In this document: in pieces, positions 56,219 to 64,000 of the stretch
How the letters are laid out: each line of letters begins with the position of its first letter
Numbering within the stretch: position 1 is the first letter of the stretch
Assembly: GCF_000314995.1 (NCBI RefSeq)
Contig: NZ_BAEO01000027.1
Span: 274,519 to 338,518 of the forward strand
Length of the DNA: 64,000 bases
Reading direction: 5' to 3'
Origin: Paraglaciecola arctica BSs20135
Lineage (GTDB): Bacteria > Pseudomonadota > Gammaproteobacteria > Enterobacterales > Alteromonadaceae
Notes under the pieces: generated by a model
Database searches by the model: none
The model's input: only the letters and a program-made list of their open reading frames with translations
Told to the model about the DNA's origin: nothing
Position numbers and translations under genes: made by a program

Positions 56219-56506
56219 ATGACTAAAATTCATGACTTTTTATGGGGCTTGGTTTTCACCTTAGCACTATCTTTAATGAGCAATATGCTTAATGCTCAAG
56301 AGCAGAACGTTATTAAGTTGCAAGAAACTATTCGAGGTAATCAAGAGCAGCCCAAAGTGATGACTATAGTGCCGTGGCAGTCACCTAAAACAAAACAAGC
56401 TTTGCCTAGCCCTATTGTTGAACGTATTAATAAAAAGTTTGTGCCGTTACAGCGGGACGAATTAAAGCTACAAATTCAAATTTTAAAAACATACCCCAAA
56501 CCTTAG
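56219..56506 (+). CDS. Small exported protein
   Basis: 95 residues. Signal peptide (FLWGLVFTLALSLMSNMLNA), then a short charged segment with TIRGNQEQPKVMTIVPWQ and a C-terminal helix (KKFVPLQRDELKLQIQILK). The KVMTIVPW pattern recalls small proteins placed just before ExbB in similar clusters. No function is known. Confidence 0.6.
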   Translation: MTKIHDFLWGLVFTLALSLMSNMLNAQEQNVIKLQETIRGNQEQPKVMTIVPWQSPKTKQALPSPIVERINKKFVPLQRDELKLQIQILKTYPKP

Positions 56507-56569
56507 GCAAATACCTATAGGAGCGGAATGAAAAGATATAGTGAACAGATTACAAAGTAGGAGTGAGTG

Positions 56570-57241
56570 ATGAATTTTTTTGAAGTAGTAGTACGGTTTT
56601 TTCAAGAGGGCGGTGCGTTTATGTTCCCTATTGCCGTTGTTTTAGCAATAGGTCTGGCAATAGCAATCGAACGTTATTTCTTCTTAAGCTTTTCTAAAAG
56701 TGTCAATAAAAAAGCCTTTAAACAAATGGAGCCGCTACTTAACAAACATGATTACCCCGGAGTGTTAAGTTTCGCCAATACTGATAATGCCCCGATTAGC
56801 CGCATTATAGGTGCAGGTTTAACACGTTTAGATCATAGTCAAAGGCGTGAAGATATCGAATATGCCATGGAAGAAGGTTTGATGGAAACTACGCCTCGAT
56901 TGGAAAAGCGTACTGCATATTTAGCTACGCTAGCAAATATCTCAACTTTATTAGGCTTGTTGGGCACAATCATAGGATTGATTGCAGCGTTTTCTGCGGT
57001 AGCCACGGCTGACCCTTCTGAAAAGGCTAGTTTGTTATCCCAGAGCATTTCGGTAGCCATGAATACTACCGCTTTTGGTTTGATTGCCGCCATTCCCCTT
57101 CTGGTTTTTCACTCTGTGTTACAAACCAAAACCACCGAAATTATTGACAGCATGGAAATGGCTGGGGTGAAGTGTTTAAACGCTCTCATTGCACGAAATG
57201 ATTTGAATACCCAGTCTCGTTCTACAGACGACAATAGATAA
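56570..57241 (+). CDS. MotA/TolQ/ExbB proton-channel family protein
   Basis: 223 residues from the ATG at 56570 (AGGAG upstream). Three helices: about 15-36, 120-145 and 165-188. The family core is LATLANISTLLGLLGTIIGL and ISVAMNTTAFGLIAAIPLLV. It forms the pentameric stator ring that uses the proton or sodium gradient with ExbD. It is followed by two ExbD genes and a TonB-like gene. Confidence 0.92.
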   Translation: MNFFEVVVRFFQEGGAFMFPIAVVLAIGLAIAIERYFFLSFSKSVNKKAFKQMEPLLNKHDYPGVLSFANTDNAPISRIIGAGLTRLDHSQRREDIEYAMEEGLMETTPRLEKRTAYLATLANISTLLGLLGTIIGLIAAFSAVATADPSEKASLLSQSISVAMNTTAFGLIAAIPLLVFHSVLQTKTTEIIDSMEMAGVKCLNALIARNDLNTQSRSTDDNR

Positions 57242-57267
57242 GTTAAGCCCAAATATAGGAATACGAT

Positions 57268-57816
57268 ATGGCGGGTAGAGCAAAATTCGGTCGTAGTAGT
57301 CGAAAAATCAAAAAAGATGCTGAGTTGGACATCACCTCTTTTATGAATTTGATGATAGTACTAGTGCCTGTGCTTTTGATGATGATGGTGTTCTCGCGGA
57401 TCACTGTTTTGGAACTTGCTTTGCCGCAGCTTGGTGAAGCAAATGAACAAAATATTGATGAGAAAGATCAGCGTTTGGAGCTGGTGGTCAGGGCAGACAA
57501 TATTGCCGTTTATTACCCTCAAGGGTATCTTGTAAAAGATATTGCAGTTAGCGACCAAGGTTATGACTATGCCGCCTTGCAATTGGTGCTTAGACAAATA
57601 AAACAGACTTTGATCAACAAAAATATCGATAAAAAAGCCGCCACTTTGTTATTAGAAGAAAACATTCCATATCAAGTGATTGTGGCCTTAATGGATACCA
57701 CTCGCTCATACCAAGATGTATTGATTGCTTCAGTGGTGGATGCTGAACTTTTCCCTGAAATTTCCTTAGGTGATGCCCCTGCCGTATCAAATGAGTCTTC
57801 TGGGAGTGAAAAATGA
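57268..57816 (+). CDS. ExbD/TolR-family protein with Asn in the usual Asp position
   Basis: 182 residues, one N-terminal helix (SFMNLMIVLVPVLLMMMVF) and a periplasmic domain of the ExbD type. Canonical ExbD has Asp in this helix as the ion-carrying residue (pattern LVDVMLVLL). Here that position is Asn27 in SFMNLMIVL. It may therefore be the structural, non-conducting member of an ExbD pair. Overlaps the next ExbD by 4 bases (ATGA). Confidence 0.88.
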   Translation: MAGRAKFGRSSRKIKKDAELDITSFMNLMIVLVPVLLMMMVFSRITVLELALPQLGEANEQNIDEKDQRLELVVRADNIAVYYPQGYLVKDIAVSDQGYDYAALQLVLRQIKQTLINKNIDKKAATLLLEENIPYQVIVALMDTTRSYQDVLIASVVDAELFPEISLGDAPAVSNESSGSEK

Positions 57817-58379
57817 AACAATCAGCAAGAGCTATGCGTATGCAGCGCCACCATAAACGTATGGCCCAAGACTCCAAACTCAGCTTAGTTTCATTAATGG
57901 ATATTTTTACTATTTTGGTGTTTTTTTTGATGGTTAATGCCTCAGAAGTGCAAGTGTTACAAAACAGCAAAAGTGTTGAGTTACCTGAATCGACCGCGCA
58001 ACAAGCGGCGCAAGAAACCTTGATATTGATGGTCAACAATACTGACTTAATTCTTCAAGGCCAAAAGTTGGCTAGCGTGCAAACTATCTTGAGTCAAAGC
58101 GACGACCTGATACCAGAACTTGTAACTGAACTGGCATATCAAGTTAATCGTGCAAGTAACAATGGCGAAAAAGATGCTGATGGCAACGATATCGAAAGAG
58201 CGATTACCATTATGGGTGATAAGAATATTCCCTATACTTTGCTCAAACGTATTATGCAAACATGCGCCCAAGCTGGGTTTACCAATATTTCTTTGGCAGT
58301 TGCCGGGCAAGAACCTTCGGGGCAACAAAAAGAAAACCAAGTGAATGATGCTGCTACTGCTCAAGGAGAAGATCAATGA
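57813..58379 (+). CDS. ExbD/TolR-family protein with the ion-path Asp
   Basis: 188 residues. Single helix LSLVSLMDIFTILVFFLMV carries Asp30 at the conserved position. The periplasmic part has the ExbD fold (ERAITIMGDKNIPYTLLKRI, AGFTNISLAVAGQ). Together with the preceding Asn variant it likely forms a mixed ExbD dimer inside the ExbB ring. Overlaps the TonB-like gene by 4 bases. Confidence 0.92.
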   Translation: MKQSARAMRMQRHHKRMAQDSKLSLVSLMDIFTILVFFLMVNASEVQVLQNSKSVELPESTAQQAAQETLILMVNNTDLILQGQKLASVQTILSQSDDLIPELVTELAYQVNRASNNGEKDADGNDIERAITIMGDKNIPYTLLKRIMQTCAQAGFTNISLAVAGQEPSGQQKENQVNDAATAQGEDQ

Positions 58380-59419
58380 CCAGTAGCATTAATGTTCACA
58401 CTGCTACTAATAGTCATATGTCAGAGCCGAATGCATTTGTTACAGTCTTGCCATGGTCATCAAGTGAGCTAGAGAACAAACGTTTTAGGACTATTACTGT
58501 TGTTGTTTTGTTTATCACTTTGGCCTTTGCCGCAGTAGTGAAATGGCAAGAGTTACCAGAACGTGCTCGTGCAGAAAAAGAAAAAGTACCCGCCCAATTG
58601 ACGCGTTTAATGACACCTAGAAAAGTCGAACCACCTAAACCTATTCCAGTGCCTGTACCCAAACCTTTGCCTGCCAAGCCTAAGGTCGAAAAGCCAAAAC
58701 CTGTTCCTCCTAAAGCAGTAGAACCTAAAAAAGTACCAGCAAAAGATGTCAAGAAAGTGCCTCCTAAGCCGGTAAAGGTCAAAGTGCCCACACAAGCAGA
58801 ACTTACCGAACAAGCTAAAATCAAAGCCAAACAATCAGGTTTGTTAGCCTTTCAAGATGATTTAGCCAGTATGCGAGACAATGCCAGCCTGAATAATTTA
58901 GCGGATACCGATACCATCAAAGGTGCTGGGGCAAGCAATCAAACCCAGCGTAAGTTTATCGGTAAAAAAGTAGCGGCTAGTAGCGGTGGGGTAGACACCA
59001 GTAATTTGACCACTAATATCGGCTCAAAGGGAGAACTAGCAGAACGTAAAAACACTGAATATGTAGCCCCCAATGAAGGTCTCGCATCATTGGCTGCAAA
59101 ACAAATTGTAACTGAAGGTGCAGTATTAGGTAGTCGCGAAACTGAGTCTATTCGTAAAGTATTGGACGCCAACAAAGGTGCGATTTATGCTATTTATCGG
59201 AAAGCGTTACGCTCTGACCCGAGTTTACAGGGCAAGTTAACCGTTAATCTACAGATAGAGCCTAATGGTTCAGTGTCCAAAGTAACATTGGTTTTCAGTG
59301 AATTAGGAGCTCCAGACGTAGAGAAAAAATTACTCAGTAGAATACGCCTCATTAATTTTGGTGAACAATCTGTGACACAAACCCTACTAGACTATTCTTT
59401 TAATTTTTTGCCCTTCTGA
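58376..59419 (+). CDS. TonB/AgmX-like energy-transducing protein
   Basis: 347 residues. One helix (TITVVVLFITLAFAAVVKW), then a long Pro/Lys/Val-rich spacer (about residues 80-145) able to span the periplasm as in TonB. The C-terminal domain ESIRKVLDANKGAIYAIYRK and LQGKLTVNLQIEPNGSVSKV is the AgmX/PglI type known from Myxococcus gliding proteins. It would pass motor force to the TPR or barrel proteins. It is the strongest clue that the run is an energised envelope machine. Confidence 0.85.
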   Translation: MTSSINVHTATNSHMSEPNAFVTVLPWSSSELENKRFRTITVVVLFITLAFAAVVKWQELPERARAEKEKVPAQLTRLMTPRKVEPPKPIPVPVPKPLPAKPKVEKPKPVPPKAVEPKKVPAKDVKKVPPKPVKVKVPTQAELTEQAKIKAKQSGLLAFQDDLASMRDNASLNNLADTDTIKGAGASNQTQRKFIGKKVAASSGGVDTSNLTTNIGSKGELAERKNTEYVAPNEGLASLAAKQIVTEGAVLGSRETESIRKVLDANKGAIYAIYRKALRSDPSLQGKLTVNLQIEPNGSVSKVTLVFSELGAPDVEKKLLSRIRLINFGEQSVTQTLLDYSFNFLPF

Positions 59420-59431
59420 GGGAAGTCAAAT

Positions 59432-59854
59432 ATGTTTAATGAACATGGCGAATTTGTTGTGACACGCCAGGGTAATATTTTAATCGCCTATATATATGGA
59501 GCCTGGAATGCCGAAACAGCCAAAGCCTATAAACACACTATCAATCAAACCATTGAGCCCCTGAAAGGCAAATCATGGGCTCTTATTAGCAATGTTCAAC
59601 AGTGGGGATTGTGCACTCCCGATTGTGAATTACTGATGGTGGAATTGGCTGCAGAATGCAGGGGTAATAGTCTTAAAAGAGAAGCGATAGTCAACAATAA
59701 TACCAAGAGTGTTAAGCTGGAGTTGTTTAACAACCATTCAAAACAAAACCCCTGCGAATTCGAACCTTCACGAATTCAGTTTCAAAGACGTTTTTTGGAA
59801 ACTGACGAACAAGCCAAAGTCTGGCTTAAAACTGAAGGTTATAGTCTGAAATAA
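59432..59854 (+). CDS. Small cytoplasmic protein, possibly STAS-like
   Basis: 140 residues, no signal peptide, 12 bases after the TonB-like gene. The pattern FVVTRQGNILIAYIYGAWNA then GKSWALISNVQQWGLCTPDC resembles the alternating strand-helix layout of STAS-like proteins. The family is uncertain. It may be a regulatory accessory of the motor or an independent gene at the end of the transcript. Confidence 0.55.
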   Translation: MFNEHGEFVVTRQGNILIAYIYGAWNAETAKAYKHTINQTIEPLKGKSWALISNVQQWGLCTPDCELLMVELAAECRGNSLKREAIVNNNTKSVKLELFNNHSKQNPCEFEPSRIQFQRRFLETDEQAKVWLKTEGYSLK

Positions 59855-60034
59855 AGTCATATGTTTTTAAACGAGCAAATAAATGCAGTTTAGACCTGTA
59901 TTGTGATCCTTGTACTAATGGATAACTAGGAATATATTGTTGTTAACAATTTATTTACTTTACTCAGGAATGGCAATGCAACCTTCGTTTCAGTACTTAG
60001 CCCGTTGTTTTCTGTGAGTGTTGTCGTAAAAAAT

Positions 60035-60901
60035 ATGTATGCAAAGCTATGTTTTGTATTGGTTATATTACTGACCATTACTACTAGTCATGCCGCTTTA
60101 GAAGTTATCAAACATGTAAGTTCAAGGTCCGATCGTGATCAACAAAAAACCTATTATGTAGCTTTGCTACAATTAGCCATTAAAAAAGCACAACCTAAGT
60201 TTGGCCCCGCTACGTTAGAATCTTTTGGTACCTCTATGGTGTATCAACGTAAACTGATTAGTCTTAATAAAGGTGAACTTGATGTTATTTGGGCCATGAC
60301 ATCAGAACAAAGGGAGCAAGAGTTGTTACCCATAATGATCCCGATTTTGAAGGGTCTTATTGGTTATCGAATTATGGTGATCCAAGAAACAAAACAACAA
60401 GAACTAACTCATATATTAAGCACCACGCAAATCAAAAATATGGTTGCTCTGCAAGGATTAGATTGGGCAGATACAGAAATCCTTCGGGCAAATGGTTTCA
60501 AAGTGGAAACATCAGATTGGTACAATAGTTTGTACAAAGGTCTGAGTAAGGGGCATTACGATTATTTTCCTAGGTCTATTTTGGAGCCTTGGGCAGAAAT
60601 GCGAAAATATCGATTTAAAAATCTAGTAGTTGAGAATAAACACTTGCTCTATTACCCAGCCGCCATGTATTTTTTCGTACAAAAAGACAATAAAGCCTTA
60701 GCTCAGAGATTAGAGTATGGGTTAAATCAAGCTATTGACGACGGCAGTTTTGACCAACTTCTATATAGCTATCCGGCACACCAAGAGGCATTGTCTAAAG
60801 GCAAACTAAGCTCTAGGGTGGTACATAAACTATCGAATCCTTTTCTACCAAAAACGACTCCCTTAACTGACAAACGTTTGTGGTATCAACTTTATCAATG
60901 A
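60035..60901 (+). CDS. Periplasmic substrate-binding-like protein
   Basis: 288 residues from the ATG at 60035. Earlier in-frame TTG and GTG codons are possible, and none has a good ribosome site. Signal peptide (KLCFVLVILLTITTSHA). The body, TYYVALLQLAIKKAQPKFGP and SLNKGELDVIWAMTSEQREQ, resembles the type 2 periplasmic-binding fold. So do KNMVALQGLDWADTEILRAN and HYDYFPRSILEPWAEM. The family is often near cyclases or standing alone and its ligand is not known. No transport genes adjoin it. Confidence 0.75.
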   Translation: MYAKLCFVLVILLTITTSHAALEVIKHVSSRSDRDQQKTYYVALLQLAIKKAQPKFGPATLESFGTSMVYQRKLISLNKGELDVIWAMTSEQREQELLPIMIPILKGLIGYRIMVIQETKQQELTHILSTTQIKNMVALQGLDWADTEILRANGFKVETSDWYNSLYKGLSKGHYDYFPRSILEPWAEMRKYRFKNLVVENKHLLYYPAAMYFFVQKDNKALAQRLEYGLNQAIDDGSFDQLLYSYPAHQEALSKGKLSSRVVHKLSNPFLPKTTPLTDKRLWYQLYQ

Positions 60902-60940
60902 ACACAATTTTCGCTACTGCCATTTGTTTGGGTATTGTGA

Positions 60941-60969
60941 TTGTATCTAAGCTATAACCTGCGTAAAAT
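60941..60969 (+). promoter_or_regulatory. Sigma-70 promoter of rnpB
   Basis: TTGTAT at 60941-60946, 17 bases, TAAAAT at 60964-60969. The expected transcription start falls at about 60976, matching the first base of the RNase P RNA. Confidence 0.65.
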
Positions 60970-60976
60970 CCGCCGC

Positions 60977-61355
<379 letters not shown>

Positions 61356-61362
61356 AACTATT

Positions 61363-61397
61363 TAGTATAAACCCATGAAATTCATGGGTTTATACTA
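61363..61397 (+). terminator. Long perfect hairpin after rnpB
   Basis: TAGTATAAACCCATGAA and TTCATGGGTTTATACTA are exact 17-bp arms around a single base, 8 bases past the RNase P RNA. It probably ends or protects the transcript; no strong T-run follows. Confidence 0.55.
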
Positions 61398-61523
61398 CCC
61401 TCTAAAAGAGTTTTATCCCTCAATTAACATTCTTGCAAATTCCCTCGACAATTGGCGAACATAGAGCGGAGGGGAAATCAAAGTATCGGCTTTGCCGGCT
61501 AAGTCTATTCAGACTTCGCTATT

Positions 61524-61786
61524 ATACCAATCCGCATAAATAAGTGACCTCTCAGCGAGATTTTAAAAGGGCTTAATCAAGGCGCTTGAATGAAGTAATA
61601 GTTATTCTATTGCGAATTCGAGCAACGCAGAGTAAGCCCTTTTAAACTCGCCCTAAAGGGAAAGCGCCAGCCATTCTTGCACTTCCTTCTCACTATTTGA
61701 AAGGGCTTGCCATTCCTGCATAGTGACGCCTTGTGCAAAAATGGCTGGTGATTTCTGAGTGGGCACTTCTTTATGCGGAATGGTAT
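61524..61786. mobile_element. MITE-like element, family B (263 bp)
   Basis: ATACCAATCCGCATAAATAA (61524 on) and, from the right end on the other strand, ATACCATTCCGCATAAAGAA (61786 back) begin 32-bp inverted ends with 28 matches. Inside, GAAGTAATAG-TTATT-CTATTGCGA forms a hairpin resembling one in the family A element. An open stretch on the minus strand looks like the end of a transposase-associated gene. No transposase is encoded. Confidence 0.7.
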
Positions 61787-61837
61787 TGCTTGGTTTAGTA
61801 AATTTTAAGGCTTGCTAATATGACTGCCTTAGTAATG

Positions 61838-62770
61838 CTAATCACTTACTTGCTCTTGCATGTGTTTCAACATGTTTTGCATGTCTTGCTCAATGCCAAA
61901 ATTTTGCTCTAATATGGTTTTAAGCTCATTGTCGGAGGTGGTTTTCATCGTTTGTAATATTTGATTGGCCAATTGCTGACGATGACTACTGTCTATTTCA
62001 CGGCTAAACATCATCATGCTCAAACCGTTGGCAGCTAGGTTGCGCACATAGTGATTGGGGTCGTTATTGAGTAAGTTGATAAAGGTTGGAGCCAGCTTCG
62101 CGTTGGCTACAGTCCCTGAGGTTATGGTTTCCAATGCGCGAATACGGGTTTTTTCATCATTGGTGCTGTTGGCAATATCCATGATAGCTTCAGAAAGTAA
62201 ATTGCTGGTCTCAACCGGAGAAAAAGTTGACAAGATCCCGCTGGTGATTTGTAACTGGGTCATGGCTTCTAGACGTTTTTCATCACTGAGATTGTTGTCC
62301 AACACCTTGTGTTTCAATTCTTGTTGTATTTTCGCCGCATAGTCTGGATCGGTTTTAAGCTTTTGCTCGTAATCATCAGGTAATGTTTCATAAAAGCTTT
62401 GAAAAGGATTATTGCTTAAGCGTTCGTCTTCCAATTGTTGCTCGCGCTGAGCCACATAAGTCTCGATCATTTGGGTGACGACTTGTTCGGAGACAGGCGC
62501 TTGGCTTAATGTGTTTTCCAATGTGATTAACCTTTGGTTCAGGGCATTTAGAGTTTGCTGTAACCTTTGCATGTGCACTTCCTTGCTGTTGCCAGCGCTG
62601 GTGATTGGCAGCGACGCAATGCCAATGGAAACAGCCTGTTCTTCTGCTGACAGCGCATTGTGGCTTAGATTTAACGGTGCCTGACTGACTTGCAAATAAA
62701 AACAGCTAGCCGCCAGTAAAAATGCGGCGAAGGCGAGAGCTAAGGTAAAAAAGTGACTGGATTTAGACAT
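61838..62770 (-). CDS. Exported protein with helical (HEAT-like) repeats
   Basis: 310 residues from the ATG at 62770; the first in-frame ATG lies four codons upstream. N-terminal signal or anchor (HFFTLALAFAAFLLAASCFY), then a coiled coil near residues 70-95 (QRLQQTLNALNQRLITLENT). From about 200 there are HEAT-like helix pairs (TRIRALETITSGTVANAKLA, DPNHYVRNLAANGLSMM). No family name can be given. It may be a periplasmic or membrane-bound scaffold. Confidence 0.65.
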   Translation of the reverse strand: MSKSSHFFTLALAFAAFLLAASCFYLQVSQAPLNLSHNALSAEEQAVSIGIASLPITSAGNSKEVHMQRLQQTLNALNQRLITLENTLSQAPVSEQVVTQMIETYVAQREQQLEDERLSNNPFQSFYETLPDDYEQKLKTDPDYAAKIQQELKHKVLDNNLSDEKRLEAMTQLQITSGILSTFSPVETSNLLSEAIMDIANSTNDEKTRIRALETITSGTVANAKLAPTFINLLNNDPNHYVRNLAANGLSMMMFSREIDSSHRQQLANQILQTMKTTSDNELKTILEQNFGIEQDMQNMLKHMQEQVSD

Positions 62771-62860
62771 GGTTCTGAACATAAATGTAACAATGGCCCC
62801 ATGCTACCTTTGTCGCTGCACCGTTACCAGTTAGAGAATGTATCGATTTGTACGCGAAAG

Positions 62861-63034
62861 AGATTTACCAAGCCACCCATAACAATTTAGATTTACCAAG
62901 CCACCCATAACAATTTGACTAAACACCAGCACAAGCTAGGCTTTGATTAGGAAATAAATCAAGATTTACCAAGCCACCCATAACAATTTGACTAAACACC
63001 AGCACAAGCTAGGCTTTGATTAGGAAATAAATCA
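62861..63034. repeat. 73-bp tandem direct repeat plus 28-bp partial copy
   Basis: A 73-base unit starting AGATTTACCAAGCCACCC occurs at 62889-62961 and exactly again at 62962-63034. A 28-base copy of its first part precedes it at 62861-62888. The repeat directly precedes the Y1 transposase gene, so it may be the element's left end or its regulatory region. Confidence 0.8.
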
Positions 63035-63047
63035 AAGGATTGATGTC

Positions 63048-64000
63048 ATGCCCCAGCCACGTAGTAGTCAAATTTGTTTATCGGATACTCCTTATTACCA
63101 TTGTGTTTCCCGTTGTGTGCGGCGCTCTTTTTTGTGCGGTGTGGATAGTTATTCAGGCCAAAGTTATGAACATCGTCGGGGGTGGGTTGAACAACGACTG
63201 TTGTTTTTATCATCTGTGTTTTCAATTGATATATGTGCTTATGCTGTGATGAGTAATCACGTGCATGTGGTGTTACATGTGGATGTGCAGCAAGTGATGG
63301 CTTGGACAGATAGTGAAGTGGTTGAACGCTGGCACCGCCTACATAAAGGCACATTGCTCACGCAAATGTTTGTAAGAGGTGACACGTTAAGCCAAAGTCA
63401 ACAACTGACCTTAAATGACACCATAATCGAGTATCGCAAGCGCTTACATGATATTAGCTGGTTGATGGGTAACCTGAATGAACATATTGCCCGAGAAGCC
63501 AATAAAGAGGATGAATGTACGGGTAGATTCTGGGAAGGACGGTTTAAATCACAAGCTTTATTAGATGACGCCGCATTACTGTCCTGTATGGCCTATGTTG
63601 ACCTTAACCCCATTCGAACCAAGATAGCGGATACCCCTGAAACGTCAGAGCACACCAGTATTAAAAAACGTTTAGAATCGATAAAAGACCCCATCACAAC
63701 ACCTTCACTGATGTCTTTTATCGGCAATCCTAGACAAGATATGCCAAAAGGCATCGCTTTCTCACTAAAAGACTATTGTGAGTTAGTGGACATAACAGGC
63801 AGAATCATCAGAAACGACAAAGCAGGGCATATAGACCAACAACAACCCATCTTACAAAGGTTAGGCCTATCAGACGGACAATGGCTCACCCTCACCACAG
63901 AGTTTGAAAAACACTTTTGTTATGCAGCAGGCGCAGAAATGATGATGAACCAGTTTAAAGCACACACAGGCCACCAACGCATTCGAGGCATGAGTAAAGC
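63048..64000 (+). CDS. Y1-type (IS200/RAYT-like) transposase, partial at window end
   Basis: 317 residues without a stop, running off the window. The ATG at 63048 has AAAGGA 8 bases upstream. The N-terminus SQICLSDTPYYHCVSRCVRR leads to the HUH motif in YAVMSNHVHVVLHV. Further on, GRFWEGRFKSQALLDDAALL and CMAYVDLNPIRTKIAD hold the catalytic Tyr region of Y1 transposases (PF01797). These nick single-stranded DNA and are linked to REP-type repeats. The adjacent 73-bp tandem repeat may be its recognition sequence. The reading is clearly coding although it lacks an end. Confidence 0.88.
   Translation, partial: MPQPRSSQICLSDTPYYHCVSRCVRRSFLCGVDSYSGQSYEHRRGWVEQRLLFLSSVFSIDICAYAVMSNHVHVVLHVDVQQVMAWTDSEVVERWHRLHKGTLLTQMFVRGDTLSQSQQLTLNDTIIEYRKRLHDISWLMGNLNEHIAREANKEDECTGRFWEGRFKSQALLDDAALLSCMAYVDLNPIRTKIADTPETSEHTSIKKRLESIKDPITTPSLMSFIGNPRQDMPKGIAFSLKDYCELVDITGRIIRNDKAGHIDQQQPILQRLGLSDGQWLTLTTEFEKHFCYAAGAEMMMNQFKAHTGHQRIRGMSK

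Noticed and set aside
58414..58830. 138-codon minus-strand frame rich in Gly, Thr and Leu
   Set aside because: It is the antisense of the Pro/Lys-rich spacer of the TonB-like gene; the composition is an artefact of that repeat.
62861..63034. Possible CRISPR array
   Set aside because: The unit is 73 bp with only two full tandem copies and no variable spacers.
63046..63354. 102-codon minus-strand frame at the transposase
   Set aside because: It is antisense to the transposase N-terminus, which has the HUH motif and a good ribosome site.

Overview
The window looks like chromosomal DNA of a marine gammaproteobacterium of the Alteromonadales, most like Paraglaciecola/Glaciecola. The grounds are low G+C, the deoR-glmS and glmU order, biosynthetic speA, an RNase P RNA of the gammaproteobacterial type, and family-level similarity of most products. 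No tRNA, rRNA, prophage or CRISPR array was recognised.

Layout. 0.07-0.8 kb: a PEP-CTERM envelope protein gene broken by one in-frame amber codon. 1.3-1.6 kb: an IS30-type transposase remnant. 1.8-4.0 kb: a small membrane protein, yjjX, a short ORF and a metallo-beta-lactamase-fold hydrolase. 4.1-10.1 kb: a five-gene minus-strand operon (GMC oxidoreductase, its small subunit, MFS permease, TIM-barrel isomerase/lyase, Gfo/Idh/MocA oxidoreductase) that fits glycoside oxidation at C3 and 3-keto-sugar catabolism. 10.3-11.9 kb: a diguanylate cyclase. 12-14.4 kb: a decayed accessory zone directly behind glmS, with fragments of a GMC oxidoreductase, a Fic protein and a type I restriction R subunit, a GIY-YIG gene between perfect inverted repeats, and a possible Tn7-like end 25 bp past the glmS stop. 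14.4-18.7 kb: glmS, its DeoR-type regulator with a 39-bp palindrome upstream, and glmU. 19-37 kb: ordinary housekeeping and accessory genes (second cyclase, Ada/AlkA-like and Ogt-type DNA repair, speA, mgtE, a GNAT-nitrilase fusion, a cytosine deaminase, a GntR-ABC operon, FadL porin, thioredoxin-fold protein, FKBP, orphan prepilin).

37.5-59.9 kb is the striking part. Three minus-strand genes (Tat-exported DUF1501 protein, LamG/cytochrome c lipoprotein, monohaem protein) face a 17-gene plus-strand run: a dihaem beta-propeller lipoprotein, SH3/barrel proteins, a TlpA-like thioredoxin, a DUF4266 lipoprotein ending in GCGCN, a DUF3570 barrel, large TPR proteins, ExbB, two ExbDs, a TonB/AgmX-like protein and small accessory proteins. 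Tight overlaps suggest one machine: an ion-driven inner-membrane motor coupled through periplasmic TPR proteins to outer-membrane barrels and c-type cytochromes. I know of no described function for this whole set, and it is the main candidate for an undescribed system.

60-64 kb: a periplasmic binding protein, rnpB, a MITE with 32-bp terminal repeats, a HEAT-like protein, and a Y1 (RAYT-like) transposase behind a 73-bp tandem repeat; the transposase gene runs off the window end.
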